A DNA stretch of 64,000 nt from positions 62,001 to 126,000 of the forward strand of contig SIHQ01000003.1 of assembly GCA_004762125.1 (NCBI GenBank), written 5' to 3'. Shown here in pieces: positions 37,811-47,889 of this stretch. A program made the position numbers and the translations under genes. This DNA is from Oceanospirillales bacterium. Its GTDB lineage: Bacteria; Pseudomonadota; Gammaproteobacteria; Pseudomonadales; Endozoicomonadaceae. The notes under the pieces are model-generated. The model was not told the origin of the DNA, did not search any database, and saw nothing but the letters and a program-made list of their open reading frames with translations. Numbering within the stretch: position 1 is the first letter of the stretch; every line of letters starts with the position of its first letter.

Positions 37811-38119
37811 ATGAGCGGCTCTCAGGTATTGCTTGCACACTTTCCAGAGAAATTTCATGCGGTCGCCTGTAACCATGTCCGGATTTATGTCGGGATTATG
37901 GAGAAGGACGATGGCATGTACCAAATTGGCTGGGCTATGTATCTCTATGATGATTTAGAACATACCCAGCCCAGCGAGCAGGAAGTGGAAAGTCATATTT
38001 CTGACCTGTCTCTCAACCCAGATGAGCTGAATGCTATTTTAGATGCATACGAGCAACTGCCATCTCTCCACGGTGATGATGATCTTTCCTGTAACTACAA
38101 ACTGATCATTATCCGCTGA
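37811..38119 (+). CDS. Small acidic protein of unknown function
   Basis: A 102-residue soluble protein; the ATG at 37811 is preferred over a TTG at 37805 because AAAGGA lies eight bases upstream. It starts MSGSQVLLAHFPEKFHAVACNHVRIYVG and ends with DDDLSCNYKLIIIR. It is acidic, has no signal peptide or membrane segment, and I do not recognise a family. It stands alone between the decarboxylase remnant and the convergent ywbE-like gene, sharing a bidirectional terminator with it. Confidence 0.55.
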   Translation: MSGSQVLLAHFPEKFHAVACNHVRIYVGIMEKDDGMYQIGWAMYLYDDLEHTQPSEQEVESHISDLSLNPDELNAILDAYEQLPSLHGDDDLSCNYKLIIIR

Positions 38120-38127
38120 CTCAATGA

Positions 38128-38164
38128 TAAGCAGGAAGAGAGTTATAAGCTCCTTCCTGCTTAC
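38128..38164. terminator. Bidirectional terminator between two convergent small genes
   Basis: AAGCAGGAAG (38129-38138) pairs with CTTCCTGCTT (38153-38162), and inner GAG/CTC bases extend the stem. It overlaps the stop codon of the ywbE-like gene. Confidence 0.6.
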
Positions 38165-38358
38165 TCATCCAGTATTTCTTTCACTCTTCCCACTTCCCCT
38201 GTATCCAGCCGTACCTTGATTCCATGAGGATGGTTCTGTGATTTCGTCAACAAATCTCTTACAACACCTTCGGTAAGGTATCCAGTGCGCTGGTCCTCCT
38301 TCATCACGATGTTCACTTTCAGGCCGGGTTTAATATTGCTGCGCTTGGTTCCAGGCAT
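38161..38358 (-). CDS. YwbE-family (DUF2196) small protein
   Basis: A 65-residue protein. The ATG at 38358 has AAGGA eight bases upstream; a TTG nine codons earlier is less likely. The motifs IKPGLKVNIVMKEDQRTGYLTEG, VVRDLLTKS and HPHGIKVRLDTGEVGRV match the YwbE family closely. Function unknown; the fold resembles small beta-barrel domains. It lies just after the methyltransferase gene on the same strand. Confidence 0.85.
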   Translation of the reverse strand: MPGTKRSNIKPGLKVNIVMKEDQRTGYLTEGVVRDLLTKSQNHPHGIKVRLDTGEVGRVKEILDE

Positions 38359-38381
38359 GTACTGCTGTCCTTGGTTTTTGG

Positions 38382-39002
38382 TCAATTAGCTTTTGCCCAC
38401 CCTCTGTAATTGAAGGCGAGCATTTTTGGTGCTGCTGGCAGGTAGCTGCTGTCCATTTCCTTGATTGAAAATCCCGATTCCTTTAGTAACTGAGGGATTG
38501 CTCGGTTTAGGTGACATCCTCCGGCCAGTTTATTCCAAATAGGATTAATGCGATTCTGCCAGCGATGTACAGATTGATCCGGTGCTTTTCCATGCTCAGA
38601 AAACAGTAGTTGCCCACCGGGCTTCAATACTCTGCGCATCTGCTGCAGAGCGGACTTCCAGTCATGGATGCTACAGAGGGTGTAGGTCAATACGATAGTA
38701 TCAATACTATTATCATCCAGTGGGATCTGTTCGGCTTCCAGATCAAGCCAGCGACAGTCCATTGGTGATGTTTCTAATATGTCACCTGACTTTCTACGCA
38801 TACCTTCTGACGGCTCCAGTGCCCATAGCAGCTCTACCTGACTTGAGTTGTACCAGGGAAGGTTCAGACCTGTCCCAAAACCAACTTCGAGAACCCGGCC
38901 ATAAGCCTGCGGCAGGAGCCATTGTCTTTGAGATCGAATTTGGGGTGAGCCGCAGGCAATATTGACCAGGCTGGGCAGGATAAACCTGTTATAGATACTC
39001 AT
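38382..39002 (-). CDS. Class I SAM-dependent methyltransferase
   Basis: A 206-residue cytosolic protein with motif I VLEVGFGTGLNLPWY, an acidic residue after strand 2 (ALEPSEGM), DNSIDTIVLTYTLCSIHDW, and the post-I motif VLKPGGQLLFSEHG. These define a Rossmann-like methyltransferase of the UbiE/METTL7-like group. The substrate is unknown. The 3' end is close to the ywbE-like gene (24 bases), suggesting co-transcription. Confidence 0.85.
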   Translation of the reverse strand: MSIYNRFILPSLVNIACGSPQIRSQRQWLLPQAYGRVLEVGFGTGLNLPWYNSSQVELLWALEPSEGMRRKSGDILETSPMDCRWLDLEAEQIPLDDNSIDTIVLTYTLCSIHDWKSALQQMRRVLKPGGQLLFSEHGKAPDQSVHRWQNRINPIWNKLAGGCHLNRAIPQLLKESGFSIKEMDSSYLPAAPKMLAFNYRGWAKAN

Positions 39003-39053
39003 ATTTAGTTTTTCTGATCCAGAAGTGTATTGCTGGTTTAATAACCCGAGGAA

Positions 39054-41012
39054 TCAGCGCCCTCTGAGGAAGAGTTTATCAAGCTGTCCCATGGTCAGCA
39101 GTGTCCAAGTAGGTCGGCCATGATTACATTGACCACTACGCTCTGTTGCTTCCATATCACGCAGCAATGCATTCATTTCTTCAATGGACAAACGACGATT
39201 TGCTCTGACGGAGCCATGGCAGGCCATAGTTCCAAGAATCTCATTAATCTGGCTTTCAACCCTGTCACTGCTGCCGTACTTGGTCAGGTCTGACAGCACG
39301 TCACGAACCAGTCGTTCAACATCAGCATTGTGCAACATAACGGGCACTTGACGTATCAATAGAGTTTCCGGGCCCATGCGCTCTAATGCCAAACCCAGCT
39401 TCTGAAAATACGCCAGATTTTCTTCTGCGCAATCAGCTTCACGATCATTAACTGATATAGATTTTGGTACCAGCAATGGTTGAGCCTTAATTCCCTCTGC
39501 ATTCCATGAGATTTTCATCCGTTCATAGGTGATTCGTTCATGAGCTGCATGCATGTCAACCAGAACCATACCCTGGTCGTTTTCTGAAAGAATATAAATG
39601 CCTTTCAACTGGGCAATAGCAAAACCTAGAGGAGGAACTTCCGAGTTCGTTTCTGGCAGATTAACAGTGACCGATTGAGCTGAGCCGTTGACTGCCATAG
39701 CAACAGGTTCATCACCCACTTCATGTCTTGGCGCTGCAGAGGCATAGAGTTCACTGTAGGCCTGTATCTGCCTCTGAACCTGCCCGGGAGCCGGAGAGTC
39801 AGGAATCTGCATGCCAGATTGTGTAAAGCCTGACGTAGCCATTGGAGAGCTACTGTTAGCTTCGTATGAGGCTGCTGTCTCATTCACCAGTCTCATGGAC
39901 TCCTGATTTTTAAATTCGCCGCCAGCAACACCTACAGCTACTTCTTGAAGCTGACCATCAAGACTACCTCCAGGTGGCAGAGCATCCTCAGGAGAGACTT
40001 TTGCCAAAGCCCGATGCAACGTACTGTACAAAAAGTTATGGACAGTACGGCCATCACGGAAACGAACCTCGTGCTTAGTTGGATGAACATTGACGTCCAC
40101 CATAGCCGGATCAAGTTCCAAATAAAGAACAAAGGTTGGGTGCCGGCCGTTGTATAGCACGTCACGATAAGCTTGACGGACAGCATGAGCGACCAATTTG
40201 TCACGAGTGACACGACCATTAACAAAGAAATACTGAAGGTCAGCACTGGATCGGGAAAAGGTTGGCAATCCAACCCACCCCCAAAGCTTCAGACCAGATA
40301 CTTCAACATCAATGATGACCGCATTTTCAATAAATTTCGGGCCACACAGAGAAGCTACTCTTCGATCTTTTTCAGCTTGTGTAGCGCAGGGACGTAACTG
40401 GTGAATACTGCGCTGGTTGTGACGCAGACCAAAACCAACATCAAACCGTGACAGAGCCAGACGCTTTACTACTTCTTCCAGGTGTGAGAATTCAGTTTTT
40501 TCTGTACGAAGAAATTTTCGGCGCGCAGGGGTGTTGAAAAACAGATCTTTGACTTCAATAGTTGTACCGATAGGGTGTGGAGCTGGACTAACAACGGCCT
40601 CCATATCTCTCCCTTCAGTCCGCACTTGCCAGCCGGATTCCTGACTCTCTATATTTGAAGTCAAGGTTAACCGGGATACAGAACTGACCGATGCCAGAGC
40701 TTCTCCTCTAAAGCCAAGAGTGGCAACACCCTCAAGATCTTCAAGTTCGGATATTTTACTGGTCGCGTGTCTTGAAAGCGCCAGAGCAAGATCATCCTTT
40801 ACGATTCCATGGCCATCGTCACGGATTCTAATCAGTTTTACACCGCCACTTTCGACCTCAACATTGACCCGTTTTGCTCCTGCATCCAGGCTGTTTTCCA
40901 ACAACTCTTTCACCACAGAAGCAGGGCGTTCAACAACCTCACCCGCTGCAATCTGGTTAGCAAGACGGTTATCAAGAAGGCGAATGGCTTTTACAGGACT
41001 AGTGGCTTCCAT
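39054..41012 (-). CDS. mutL: DNA mismatch repair protein MutL
   Basis: A 652-residue protein; the ATG at 41012 ([27 protein letters not shown]) is the family-like start rather than one 12 codons upstream. The GHKL ATPase domain shows [26 protein letters not shown] and [11 protein letters not shown]. The C-terminal dimerisation domain carries [12 protein letters not shown], which fits the endonuclease motif D-x-H-A-x2-E-x4-E with Met at the usual Gln, and SCHGSVRAN-like ACHGSVRAN and CNHGRPT. It links MutS mismatch recognition to downstream repair. Gene order with amiB and miaA is typical, although an accessory segment now separates it from miaA. Confidence 0.96.
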   Translation of the reverse strand: MEATSPVKAIRLLDNRLANQIAAGEVVERPASVVKELLENSLDAGAKRVNVEVESGGVKLIRIRDDGHGIVKDDLALALSRHATSKISELEDLEGVATLGFRGEALASVSSVSRLTLTSNIESQESGWQVRTEGRDMEAVVSPAPHPIGTTIEVKDLFFNTPARRKFLRTEKTEFSHLEEVVKRLALSRFDVGFGLRHNQRSIHQLRPCATQAEKDRRVASLCGPKFIENAVIIDVEVSGLKLWGWVGLPTFSRSSADLQYFFVNGRVTRDKLVAHAVRQAYRDVLYNGRHPTFVLYLELDPAMVDVNVHPTKHEVRFRDGRTVHNFLYSTLHRALAKVSPEDALPPGGSLDGQLQEVAVGVAGGEFKNQESMRLVNETAASYEANSSSPMATSGFTQSGMQIPDSPAPGQVQRQIQAYSELYASAAPRHEVGDEPVAMAVNGSAQSVTVNLPETNSEVPPLGFAIAQLKGIYILSENDQGMVLVDMHAAHERITYERMKISWNAEGIKAQPLLVPKSISVNDREADCAEENLAYFQKLGLALERMGPETLLIRQVPVMLHNADVERLVRDVLSDLTKYGSSDRVESQINEILGTMACHGSVRANRRLSIEEMNALLRDMEATERSGQCNHGRPTWTLLTMGQLDKLFLRGR

Positions 41013-41108
41013 AAACAGGAATAGGTATCCGGACAGAAACTGAACCACAAAGGTTAACAGCGGTTTCTATGGATTGCTATGTCAGAAATACCGACCGCAA
41101 GAGCACAC

Positions 41109-41474
41109 TTAAAACAGCAGATTCATTGCCATCCATGGCAACAGGTTCACAGACGCATCCTTCAAAGCGGGTACTGGATTTTTGTCATAATAAAGCGCTT
41201 TTCCTTCCCGCCAAACATCCGTCACACGCCATAACTTCAATAATATCGGTAGCACCGGAGCCGCAGAGCCAAGCACAGAACTAGCACCTGTCAGTAGTAA
41301 TAGCTGAATGGCTCTTCGACCAAGGTTTTGATTCACCTCATACTTTACTTTTCCCTTTAGTTGTCGCTTGAGGAAAGCTTGCATTTTCTGCAACCGTTTT
41401 TTTGAGATCACCTTTCCGGCAGCTTTTTCCAAACCTCGACTGACAGGTTTCAATGGTGTAGCCATGCGCGCCAT
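41109..41474 (-). CDS. Small membrane-associated protein of unknown function
   Basis: A 121-residue protein with a basic N-terminal half (KVISKKRLQKMQAFLKRQLKGKVKY) and a hydrophobic segment (AIQLLLLTGASSVLGSAAPVLPILLKLW) followed by a short amphipathic end (LLPWMAMNLLF). A second ATG lies three codons in. I do not recognise the family. It lies upstream of mutL on the same strand. Confidence 0.5.
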   Translation of the reverse strand: MARMATPLKPVSRGLEKAAGKVISKKRLQKMQAFLKRQLKGKVKYEVNQNLGRRAIQLLLLTGASSVLGSAAPVLPILLKLWRVTDVWREGKALYYDKNPVPALKDASVNLLPWMAMNLLF

Positions 41475-41643
41475 TAACTTCTAAACTCTTTCGGCCACTG
41501 AATTATCAAGCCTATCCCCGCCCTCAGTCGCTACTTTCCTGAGTTCATCCAGTGCCTCATCAAATTAGTGGCTGCTCTTTCTTACCTTGCAATCGAGACA
41601 ACAGTGAGAAGCAGAAATAAGCCCGAAGCTTCAACTGCAGGGC

Positions 41644-42027
41644 TTAAGCTATTGGACCTTCAGCACCCATAAGTGTCAGCCTGAAACCACCCGTAGCCAG
41701 CAGTTTCTTTGCCCTGCCCCAGCAGACAATCATAGGGATCAGCAAAAAGGGTGCCAAAGCGATCAATAGAAAGGTGATCACAATCGTTGGCTTGCCAGAT
41801 GTCAGCCAGGCCAACCGAAGCACACTCAACCAGAAAACAAGCACGACAACCAAGGCAACACTATTCAATAGAGAGGTATCCAGAAGCCCCAGATACCTAA
41901 GCAAAAACACACTTAATACCAAACCAACACTTCCAGTCAGCATTCGAGCTGTACCGGAAATCTTTTCTACAAATTCAGCATCCACCGAATGCTTCCGTTC
42001 CATAACCACCTCATATGGAAGTGCCAT
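41644..42027 (-). CDS. Small inner-membrane protein of unknown function
   Basis: A 127-residue protein with about three hydrophobic helices: MLTGSVGLVLSVFLLRYLG, SVALVVVLVFWLSVLRLAWL and IVITFLLIALAPFLLIPMIVCW. It starts MALPYEVVMERKHSVDAEF. Family not recognised. It lies 33 bases downstream of amiB on the same strand and could be the last gene of the nnr-tsaE-amiB transcript. Confidence 0.55.
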   Translation of the reverse strand: MALPYEVVMERKHSVDAEFVEKISGTARMLTGSVGLVLSVFLLRYLGLLDTSLLNSVALVVVLVFWLSVLRLAWLTSGKPTIVITFLLIALAPFLLIPMIVCWGRAKKLLATGGFRLTLMGAEGPIA

Positions 42028-42060
42028 TTTCGAATTCTGATTGAGCCGTCGAAAATGATA

Positions 42061-43428
42061 TTAATTAGGGATCACCAGTACCTGTCCTGTACGAATTCGA
42101 TCAGCACGGCCAATCTTGTTAACTCGCTTAAGAGAACTCAGGCTGGTTTCAAATTTTTTAGCAATTTCTGACAGAGTATCTCCAGCCCTGATCACATAAC
42201 GATCAGGTCGGGTATTAACCTTACCCTGTTTTTTTAGTTTGGCAATTAAGCTGTCAGGGGGCGGTTTCTTCACAAAATAACTTTTTATGCCTTTGAATAC
42301 CTGCCGAGCCATAGCCCTCTGATGATTACGGCTTTTTAGTTTGCGGCTTTCCTTCGGGTTGGAGATAAATCCGGTCTCTACCAGAATGGAAGGGATATCC
42401 GGTGACTTCAAAACTGCAAAACCTGCTTGCTCAACATTCTTCTTGTGCAGACGGTTTATGCCACCAATATTCTTCAACACCATATCACCCACTTCCAGAC
42501 TGGAAGAGAGAGTAGACGTCATGGAGAGATCCAGCAGAACCCCCGCCAAAATATCGTCCTTATCACTCAAAGAGATACCACCCTCACCGCCAATTTGATC
42601 AGACGAGTTTTCTTTCTGAGCTAACCAGCGTGCAGTTTCCGACGTCGCACCACCACGGGAGAGGGCAAAGACAGAAGCTCCATTCGCTCTGAAATCCCTG
42701 AAGGCATCCGCATGAATAGAAACAAAAAGATCAGCACCACCTTTACGGGCGATCTTCGTACGCTGTCGAAGAGGAATATAATAATCACCCGTACGCACCA
42801 GCACCGGTTCAAACCCTTTTTCTCTCTTTAAAAGCGCAGCCAGTTCTTTGGCAATTTTTAGTGTAACCACTTTCTCATGGCCACCGCCATAAGCTTTAGC
42901 TCCCGGGTCTTCGCCACCATGACCGGCATCAATAGCAACGATTATGTCCCTGTTCGCAGAAGGTTGAGAAATAGGCTTATGAATTACCTGCGGCTTCTTT
43001 TCCTGATCAAACAGATCGACCACAAGCCGGTAACCATAGGTCGCGTTGGGGCTTAGCAGAAAGCTGTTACTGGTTAGTTTATTTTTTAGATCCAGCACGA
43101 TGCGCAGATCTTTTTTATTTCTAACTCCGTAGCGAAGCCTTTTTATGGGCGTATTAGTCAGACTAGGGGTCACTATCAGAGAAGATTTGCTGGCGTCATG
43201 AATATCCAGAACCAGACGATCCGGTTTATCCAGAAAGAACTGTGAATGTCGTACGTCACCGGAAATATCAAACACCAATCGAGTTTTATCCGGTGAGCGC
43301 CAGAGACGAATGTCGTTAATTTTTTCCGCAAAGGCCTGAACCGGACTCAAAACCAGTCCGGATAAGATCAGATAAACAAAGCTCTTTAACGTACGGCCAA
43401 ACGTTTTTTTATTGTTCAATCGGTGCAT
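42061..43428 (-). CDS. amiB: N-acetylmuramoyl-L-alanine amidase, AmiB type, with LysM domain
   Basis: A 455-residue periplasmic hydrolase that cuts peptide stems from septal peptidoglycan. The ATG at 43428 overlaps the tsaE stop (TGATG). A signal peptide is followed by an AMIN domain (about 35-130, IRLWRSPDKTRLVFDISG), a zinc Amidase_3 domain (about 165-390: VAIDAGHGGEDPGAK, SIHADAF, SILVETGFISNPKESRKL), and a C-terminal LysM domain (YVIRAGDTLSEIAKKFETS). Zn-ligand residues His, Glu and His are present. Domain order and position next to mutL and tsaE match AmiB. Confidence 0.95.
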   Translation of the reverse strand: MHRLNNKKTFGRTLKSFVYLILSGLVLSPVQAFAEKINDIRLWRSPDKTRLVFDISGDVRHSQFFLDKPDRLVLDIHDASKSSLIVTPSLTNTPIKRLRYGVRNKKDLRIVLDLKNKLTSNSFLLSPNATYGYRLVVDLFDQEKKPQVIHKPISQPSANRDIIVAIDAGHGGEDPGAKAYGGGHEKVVTLKIAKELAALLKREKGFEPVLVRTGDYYIPLRQRTKIARKGGADLFVSIHADAFRDFRANGASVFALSRGGATSETARWLAQKENSSDQIGGEGGISLSDKDDILAGVLLDLSMTSTLSSSLEVGDMVLKNIGGINRLHKKNVEQAGFAVLKSPDIPSILVETGFISNPKESRKLKSRNHQRAMARQVFKGIKSYFVKKPPPDSLIAKLKKQGKVNTRPDRYVIRAGDTLSEIAKKFETSLSSLKRVNKIGRADRIRTGQVLVIPN

Positions 43429-43919
43429 CAAGACTCCTGCAATCCCTGCAGATTTCTCAGCATTTCCTGTCCTTTTTCTGTTCCCGCTTTAACCGACGCT
43501 TTTCGGCCTGGCAGATTGTAATCCAGAGTCACCCAGAGATCTGCCTCAGGCAAAACGCCCTTGCCCTTACATGGCCATTCAATCAAACAGAGGCTTTCTT
43601 CCTCGAAATAATCCCTGCCACCAATGAACTCAAGCTCTTCCGGGTCGGCCAATCGATACAAATCAAAATGGTACGCCTGACGACCGTTAACGGTATAAGG
43701 CTCCACCAATGTGTACGTCGGGCTTTTTACCGCGCCCTTATGCCCCATATGCTGCAAGATCCCTCGGCTCAGGGTTGTTTTACCCGCTCCAAGATTACCT
43801 TCCAGATAGACGATGGCATGACCTGCAGTCACCTCGGCCAGTTGCCGTCCGAAAGCCACCATCTCTTCTTCATTATCAATCAGCAGCTCAATGCTTAAAT
43901 CCGTGTCGTTCACTGTCAT
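43428..43919 (-). CDS. tsaE: tRNA threonylcarbamoyladenosine biosynthesis ATPase TsaE
   Basis: A 163-residue protein with Walker A EGNLGAGKTTLSRG, switch motif SPTYTLVEPY, and HFDLYRLADPEELEFIG with the GRDYFEEESLCLIEWP segment. It supports TsaBD in making t6A37 in ANN-decoding tRNAs. Length is standard. Its stop is overlapped by the amiB start, and it lies 28 bases after nnr, so the three are one transcript. Confidence 0.96.
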   Translation of the reverse strand: MTVNDTDLSIELLIDNEEEMVAFGRQLAEVTAGHAIVYLEGNLGAGKTTLSRGILQHMGHKGAVKSPTYTLVEPYTVNGRQAYHFDLYRLADPEELEFIGGRDYFEEESLCLIEWPCKGKGVLPEADLWVTLDYNLPGRKASVKAGTEKGQEMLRNLQGLQES

Positions 43920-43947
43920 CTATCTATTATGTTTCAATTGTTATGTT

Positions 43948-45489
43948 TCAAAGATTGTGTTTGCTACTCGTCAGCCTGTTCAACTGCTGACGAATCGCCG
44001 AAATGATTTCTGTCGCCAGCAGTCCTATCTCGCCCTGCTGTTCTACTATTGAATCTGCTGCACTGGCATGAAGCCATACGCCGAGTTTTGCAGCATCAAA
44101 GGCCGCTATTTTTTGTGCTAACGGTCTTTGAGCGAGCAATGCGCCAATCACACCACTCAACACATCGCCCATACCTGCTACAGCCATACCTGGATTGCCT
44201 GCCGAGCAGAGGCTCAAATCACTGCCATCATAAATCAGTGTACCGGCACCTTTCAGCACAACAATCGCTTTATAAGTACGACAAAGTTCTTTTACTGACG
44301 CAACTCTGTTTGCATTCACTTTACTCGAACCGGATTTCAGCAACCTTCCCGCTTCACCAGCATGAGGTGTCAGAATCATCGGGTACTTTCTAGCCTGAAG
44401 CAACTCTGGATCATCCGCAATCAGGTTCAGAGCATCAGCATCAAGCACCAATGGACAATCCGCTTTCAATGCGGCCACCAGTAGCTCTTTAGCCCAGTGA
44501 TCCCTTCCCAGTCCGGGACCGATCACAATAGCATCTTTACCCTTGATAAGGCTTGCCAACGCTGGAGCATCTTCAACACCAAAGGCCATGACTTCCGGCC
44601 GTCGAACAGCCAGAGCCAAGAGATTTTCTTGCCGTGTCGCCACAGTGACTTTACCTGCTCCACAGCTGATACCGGCTTCAGCCGCCATAATGATGGCCCC
44701 AGGCATACCATAATTCCCACCAATCACCAGCAGATGACCATAATCTCCTTTGTGGGCATCTCTGGCTCGAGGCTGAGCAAGCTGTCTCAGATTCTGCTCA
44801 GTCAGTCTTTGACTGGCTGGCTGAAACTGTTGATAAACCTGCTCAGGCACATTCAGGCCATTGAATACCGACCTACCTGTCAACTCAGCTCCACGGCCAG
44901 TTAACAGTCCCTGCTTCATACCAATAAAAGTCACAGTCAAATCGGCAGCGACAGCAGCACCCATAACAGCACCGTTGTCAGCATTCAGACCGGATGGAAT
45001 GTCCACCGCCAGAACAGGGCTAGCCGATTGATTTATCCGCTTAACCGCCGCCATACAGTGACCTGAAACATCTCGAGTCAACCCGGTTCCCAGCATAGCG
45101 TCGACAATTACATCAGCCGACAAAACAACAGACTCTTCAAACGGATGAATCTTGATGTGCTTGGACTGACAGCTTTCAAAAGCTTTCTGGGCATCAGCTG
45201 CCAGTGCTTGCGGGTCTGATAACCAGTAAACAGATACATCCAAACCTTTCTGTGCTGCCAGCATCGCAATCAGATAACCATCGCCGCCATTGTTACCACC
45301 GCCACAGAGCACTTCTATGCGCTTTGTCTCAGGCCATTGATTCATAAGCTCTGAAAACGCAGCCACCGCCGCTCGAGTCATTAATTCAAAGCCAGCAATA
45401 CCGCACTGATTAATGGCAAAACTATCCAGTTGCCTGACCTGTTCGGCGGTATAGAGGGATTCTGGTATCTGACTGGTTTCACTGATCAT
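43948..45489 (-). CDS. nnr: Bifunctional NAD(P)HX epimerase / ADP-dependent dehydratase
   Basis: A 513-residue metabolite-repair enzyme that restores hydrated NADH and NADPH. The ATG at 45489 (MISETSQIPESLYTAEQVRQLD) fits the family; an in-frame start at 45714 would add 75 unrelated residues and overlap the divergent gene. N-terminal YjeF_N epimerase domain: CGGGNNGGDGYLIA, DAMLGTGLTRDV, AVDIPSGLNAD. C-terminal dehydratase: HKGDYGHLLVIGG, VIGPGLGRD, TPHAGEAGRL and AGNPGMAVAGMGDVLSG. It begins the nnr-tsaE-amiB run and diverges from the condensin-like operon. Confidence 0.94.
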   Translation of the reverse strand: MISETSQIPESLYTAEQVRQLDSFAINQCGIAGFELMTRAAVAAFSELMNQWPETKRIEVLCGGGNNGGDGYLIAMLAAQKGLDVSVYWLSDPQALAADAQKAFESCQSKHIKIHPFEESVVLSADVIVDAMLGTGLTRDVSGHCMAAVKRINQSASPVLAVDIPSGLNADNGAVMGAAVAADLTVTFIGMKQGLLTGRGAELTGRSVFNGLNVPEQVYQQFQPASQRLTEQNLRQLAQPRARDAHKGDYGHLLVIGGNYGMPGAIIMAAEAGISCGAGKVTVATRQENLLALAVRRPEVMAFGVEDAPALASLIKGKDAIVIGPGLGRDHWAKELLVAALKADCPLVLDADALNLIADDPELLQARKYPMILTPHAGEAGRLLKSGSSKVNANRVASVKELCRTYKAIVVLKGAGTLIYDGSDLSLCSAGNPGMAVAGMGDVLSGVIGALLAQRPLAQKIAAFDAAKLGVWLHASAADSIVEQQGEIGLLATEIISAIRQQLNRLTSSKHNL

Positions 45490-45617
45490 GTTTTTCACAC
45501 ATTGAGTGGACTCAAGAATCAAAGTTCTGTTTAAAATGCTTCCCGTTAAAATAGTACCTTGATTTTGTTCCGCTGGAACCAGACTATTGTTCCTTTTATC
45601 AGGGATCTTCAATTGAT

Positions 45618-47000
45618 ATGACTCCGTGGATTCACCTGCTGTCATCCACACTGCGCCTGGTGGATTTACACGATAGCAATCATGAACAGCGCTCTGAACA
45701 TACTGGTATTTCAATCGAAACCCGCCCGGGACTAAGCAACGGTTACTGGTTGGATGTCGCCTGTCTGTTGCTGGAATTTCTGCTGGAGCAGGATTACCAA
45801 ACCAACGGCAAATACATTCCCCAGCTCAGTTGCCTGAATCATCTGCGCAACAGCATACCTGAGCTGTCCGCTGACGATATCAGCTACGTGGCTAATGTCC
45901 TGAGTACACCCAGCGAACTGTATTTTCGGCAAAGAAGTGAAACAGAAAGTGCAGTGTGTGTCAGTACCAAACGTACGGCATTAATAGAAAAGCAGTCGCA
46001 GATTGGCCACATTCGACTGTCCCAAGCTGGACGCCAAAGTGTCACTCTGTCCAAACAAGTAGACGACATTCTCTACAGTGAACACGATGCAGCGAAAATC
46101 ATTTCAGCCGTTGCCCGTGATGATTTTGATCGAATTCCAAACATCTGTGATTCCATCCTGCTCTCCATTCGAGGGTTAACTCAGGATATTCGTCGAATTC
46201 GGGAAAACCCTACACTGGAAGACAAACTGCAATCTTTTCGCAGTAATCGCAAACACTATGTCACGGCCATTCGAAATATTCAGGCCACCATCATGGACTG
46301 CAAAAAACAGTTTCTGCGACCGGATGTCCATGAACGTTTTGAAGAGTGGGCCAGCCAACAAGAACTAGAGTGGGAACTGTCAATATTGGATCGTTCGTTC
46401 ACCCGCATATTGAGTGCTTTGGAAAACCTGAATCGTCGTCTGACCGATCTGCTTAGAGATATTGCCGAAGGCAGAATCCAGAGCATGGGCGTCATTGATT
46501 TTAACAAGGCGGCTCTGAATCTTGCCTGGAATCCACCTGTCAGTAATGAGATGGAACTGATGCAAATAGTATTCAGCCAGTCAGCTCCTTTTGATGTTTC
46601 AGTCGGCTTACCTGCACCGGAAGACTTCAGGAGCATCCTGGATAACCGTCAGGCCGATTCCAGTGCCACCAGCCTGATATACGATGCAGTCGATACAGAA
46701 GACACCGAATCACTGTTACTTCAGCAGTTCCTGACCCATTACGGTTCAGTTATTCGCAATCATCTCAAAGAGCACCCTTTGTCGCTCAGTGAAGCCATAG
46801 AGTTTGGTTGGCACCGAATTGAGGATGGACAACACGAACAGCAGGATTTTCTGCCTCAGCTCATCAATATGTTTGTTGATACCGAGCAACTGCAACCTGA
46901 TCTGACCGTTGCCATAGATTCTGACAACCTGAAAATAACGCTGTCCGACGGCCGACGTCTAAACGGCGACAACCCAATTTTAATGCCCGTAAAACAATGA
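45618..47000 (+). CDS. MukF/MksF-like kleisin subunit of a condensin-type system
   Basis: A 460-residue cytosolic protein, mostly helical. The N-terminal region (about 30-110) has the layout of a winged-helix domain (WLDVACLLLEFLLEQDYQTNG, LSADDISYVANVL). A long helical middle follows (LTQDIRRIRENPTLEDKLQSF, ILSALENLNRRLTDLLRDI). Gene order kleisin-like (460 aa), small winged-helix-like (280 aa), giant SMC-like is the order of mukFEB, mksFEB and jetABC, and this is the main basis for the call. No specific signature residue was relied on. It starts 128 bases from the divergent nnr, and 46 bases separate it from the next gene. AGGGAT precedes the ATG at a longish spacing. Confidence 0.55.
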   Translation: MTPWIHLLSSTLRLVDLHDSNHEQRSEHTGISIETRPGLSNGYWLDVACLLLEFLLEQDYQTNGKYIPQLSCLNHLRNSIPELSADDISYVANVLSTPSELYFRQRSETESAVCVSTKRTALIEKQSQIGHIRLSQAGRQSVTLSKQVDDILYSEHDAAKIISAVARDDFDRIPNICDSILLSIRGLTQDIRRIRENPTLEDKLQSFRSNRKHYVTAIRNIQATIMDCKKQFLRPDVHERFEEWASQQELEWELSILDRSFTRILSALENLNRRLTDLLRDIAEGRIQSMGVIDFNKAALNLAWNPPVSNEMELMQIVFSQSAPFDVSVGLPAPEDFRSILDNRQADSSATSLIYDAVDTEDTESLLLQQFLTHYGSVIRNHLKEHPLSLSEAIEFGWHRIEDGQHEQQDFLPQLINMFVDTEQLQPDLTVAIDSDNLKITLSDGRRLNGDNPILMPVKQ

Positions 47001-47046
47001 CCTATCACACAGTAATAACACGTTTTTTGACAAGGGACTGTCGCCC

Positions 47047-47889
47047 ATGAATATGAATGAAATGGGTGAGGTTTACGCATACCTGCTTCGCCATAGAATT
47101 GTTGAAACCAGCCCTCAGGAACGCCGTCGACGCTCATCCCAGACCGGTCTGCTGTCTGAACGTGATGCCAGCTCCATTCTGAAGGAGTCTGATGAAGATC
47201 AGTTGCAACAGCTCCGCTCTTTTCTCGCTGGTCAGGGCTTACAGTTAGCCGTCTATGACAGTGCTGACTATCCCGGCATTGCTCCCGGAGCTCAGGTCTA
47301 TCTGTTACTCAGAAACCCTGAAGCCGAACTGCCAGCCATGTTCAGCCAGCAGCAACTTTTGCAGAAACTCAAGATTCGAAACGATTCTCAGGAAACGACA
47401 GCGGTCTGGTTTATTCATATCTGGATGTTGATGCTGGGTTTACTCTATACCCGCAAAAATCGTGCACTGTCCGATGTCAGTCTGTATCAAGATGCTGTCT
47501 TCAGTCAGGAAGAACTGACTGATTCCTTGAAAAGTCATCTGGAAACTCTGCGCCGAACCACTCAATCCGACGAGTCTCAACCCAGACAAATCGCCATTCT
47601 TCTCAAGGAGAAGGGTGAAGATACACCTCGTCGGGTTCGCAACTTTATTGATGCGTTGATTGACGCCCAGCATCTGACCGAGAAAGGCAAAAGTATTTTT
47701 CAGCAGACGTTGTTAGGCGCACTTGAGGTGGAACAAAGCGGACTGAACCATCTCCGCCACTTAATTCCCGACGATATCGCTCAGCGCATCACGATGCCTA
47801 ATCAGACCGATGACATTGCGATAGAAGTAGAAGAAAGCACACCTGAAACAATAAAAAATCAGCAGGAGGCTGAAAATGTCCGTCATTAA
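47047..47889 (+). CDS. MukE/MksE-like winged-helix subunit of a condensin-type system
   Basis: A 280-residue protein, MNMNEMGEVYAYLLRH at the start. Helical and winged-helix-like segments include TAVWFIHIWMLMLGLLYT (a conserved-looking core helix in JetB/MukE-like proteins) and RVRNFIDALIDAQHLTEKGKSIFQQTLLG, a typical helix-turn-helix layout. The C-terminus is acidic (IEVEESTPETI). It overlaps the start of the SMC-like gene by 14 bases, indicating tight translational coupling. The MukE-like role follows from size, fold pattern and position; divergence is high and no direct homologue is claimed. Confidence 0.55.
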   Translation: MNMNEMGEVYAYLLRHRIVETSPQERRRRSSQTGLLSERDASSILKESDEDQLQQLRSFLAGQGLQLAVYDSADYPGIAPGAQVYLLLRNPEAELPAMFSQQQLLQKLKIRNDSQETTAVWFIHIWMLMLGLLYTRKNRALSDVSLYQDAVFSQEELTDSLKSHLETLRRTTQSDESQPRQIAILLKEKGEDTPRRVRNFIDALIDAQHLTEKGKSIFQQTLLGALEVEQSGLNHLRHLIPDDIAQRITMPNQTDDIAIEVEESTPETIKNQQEAENVRH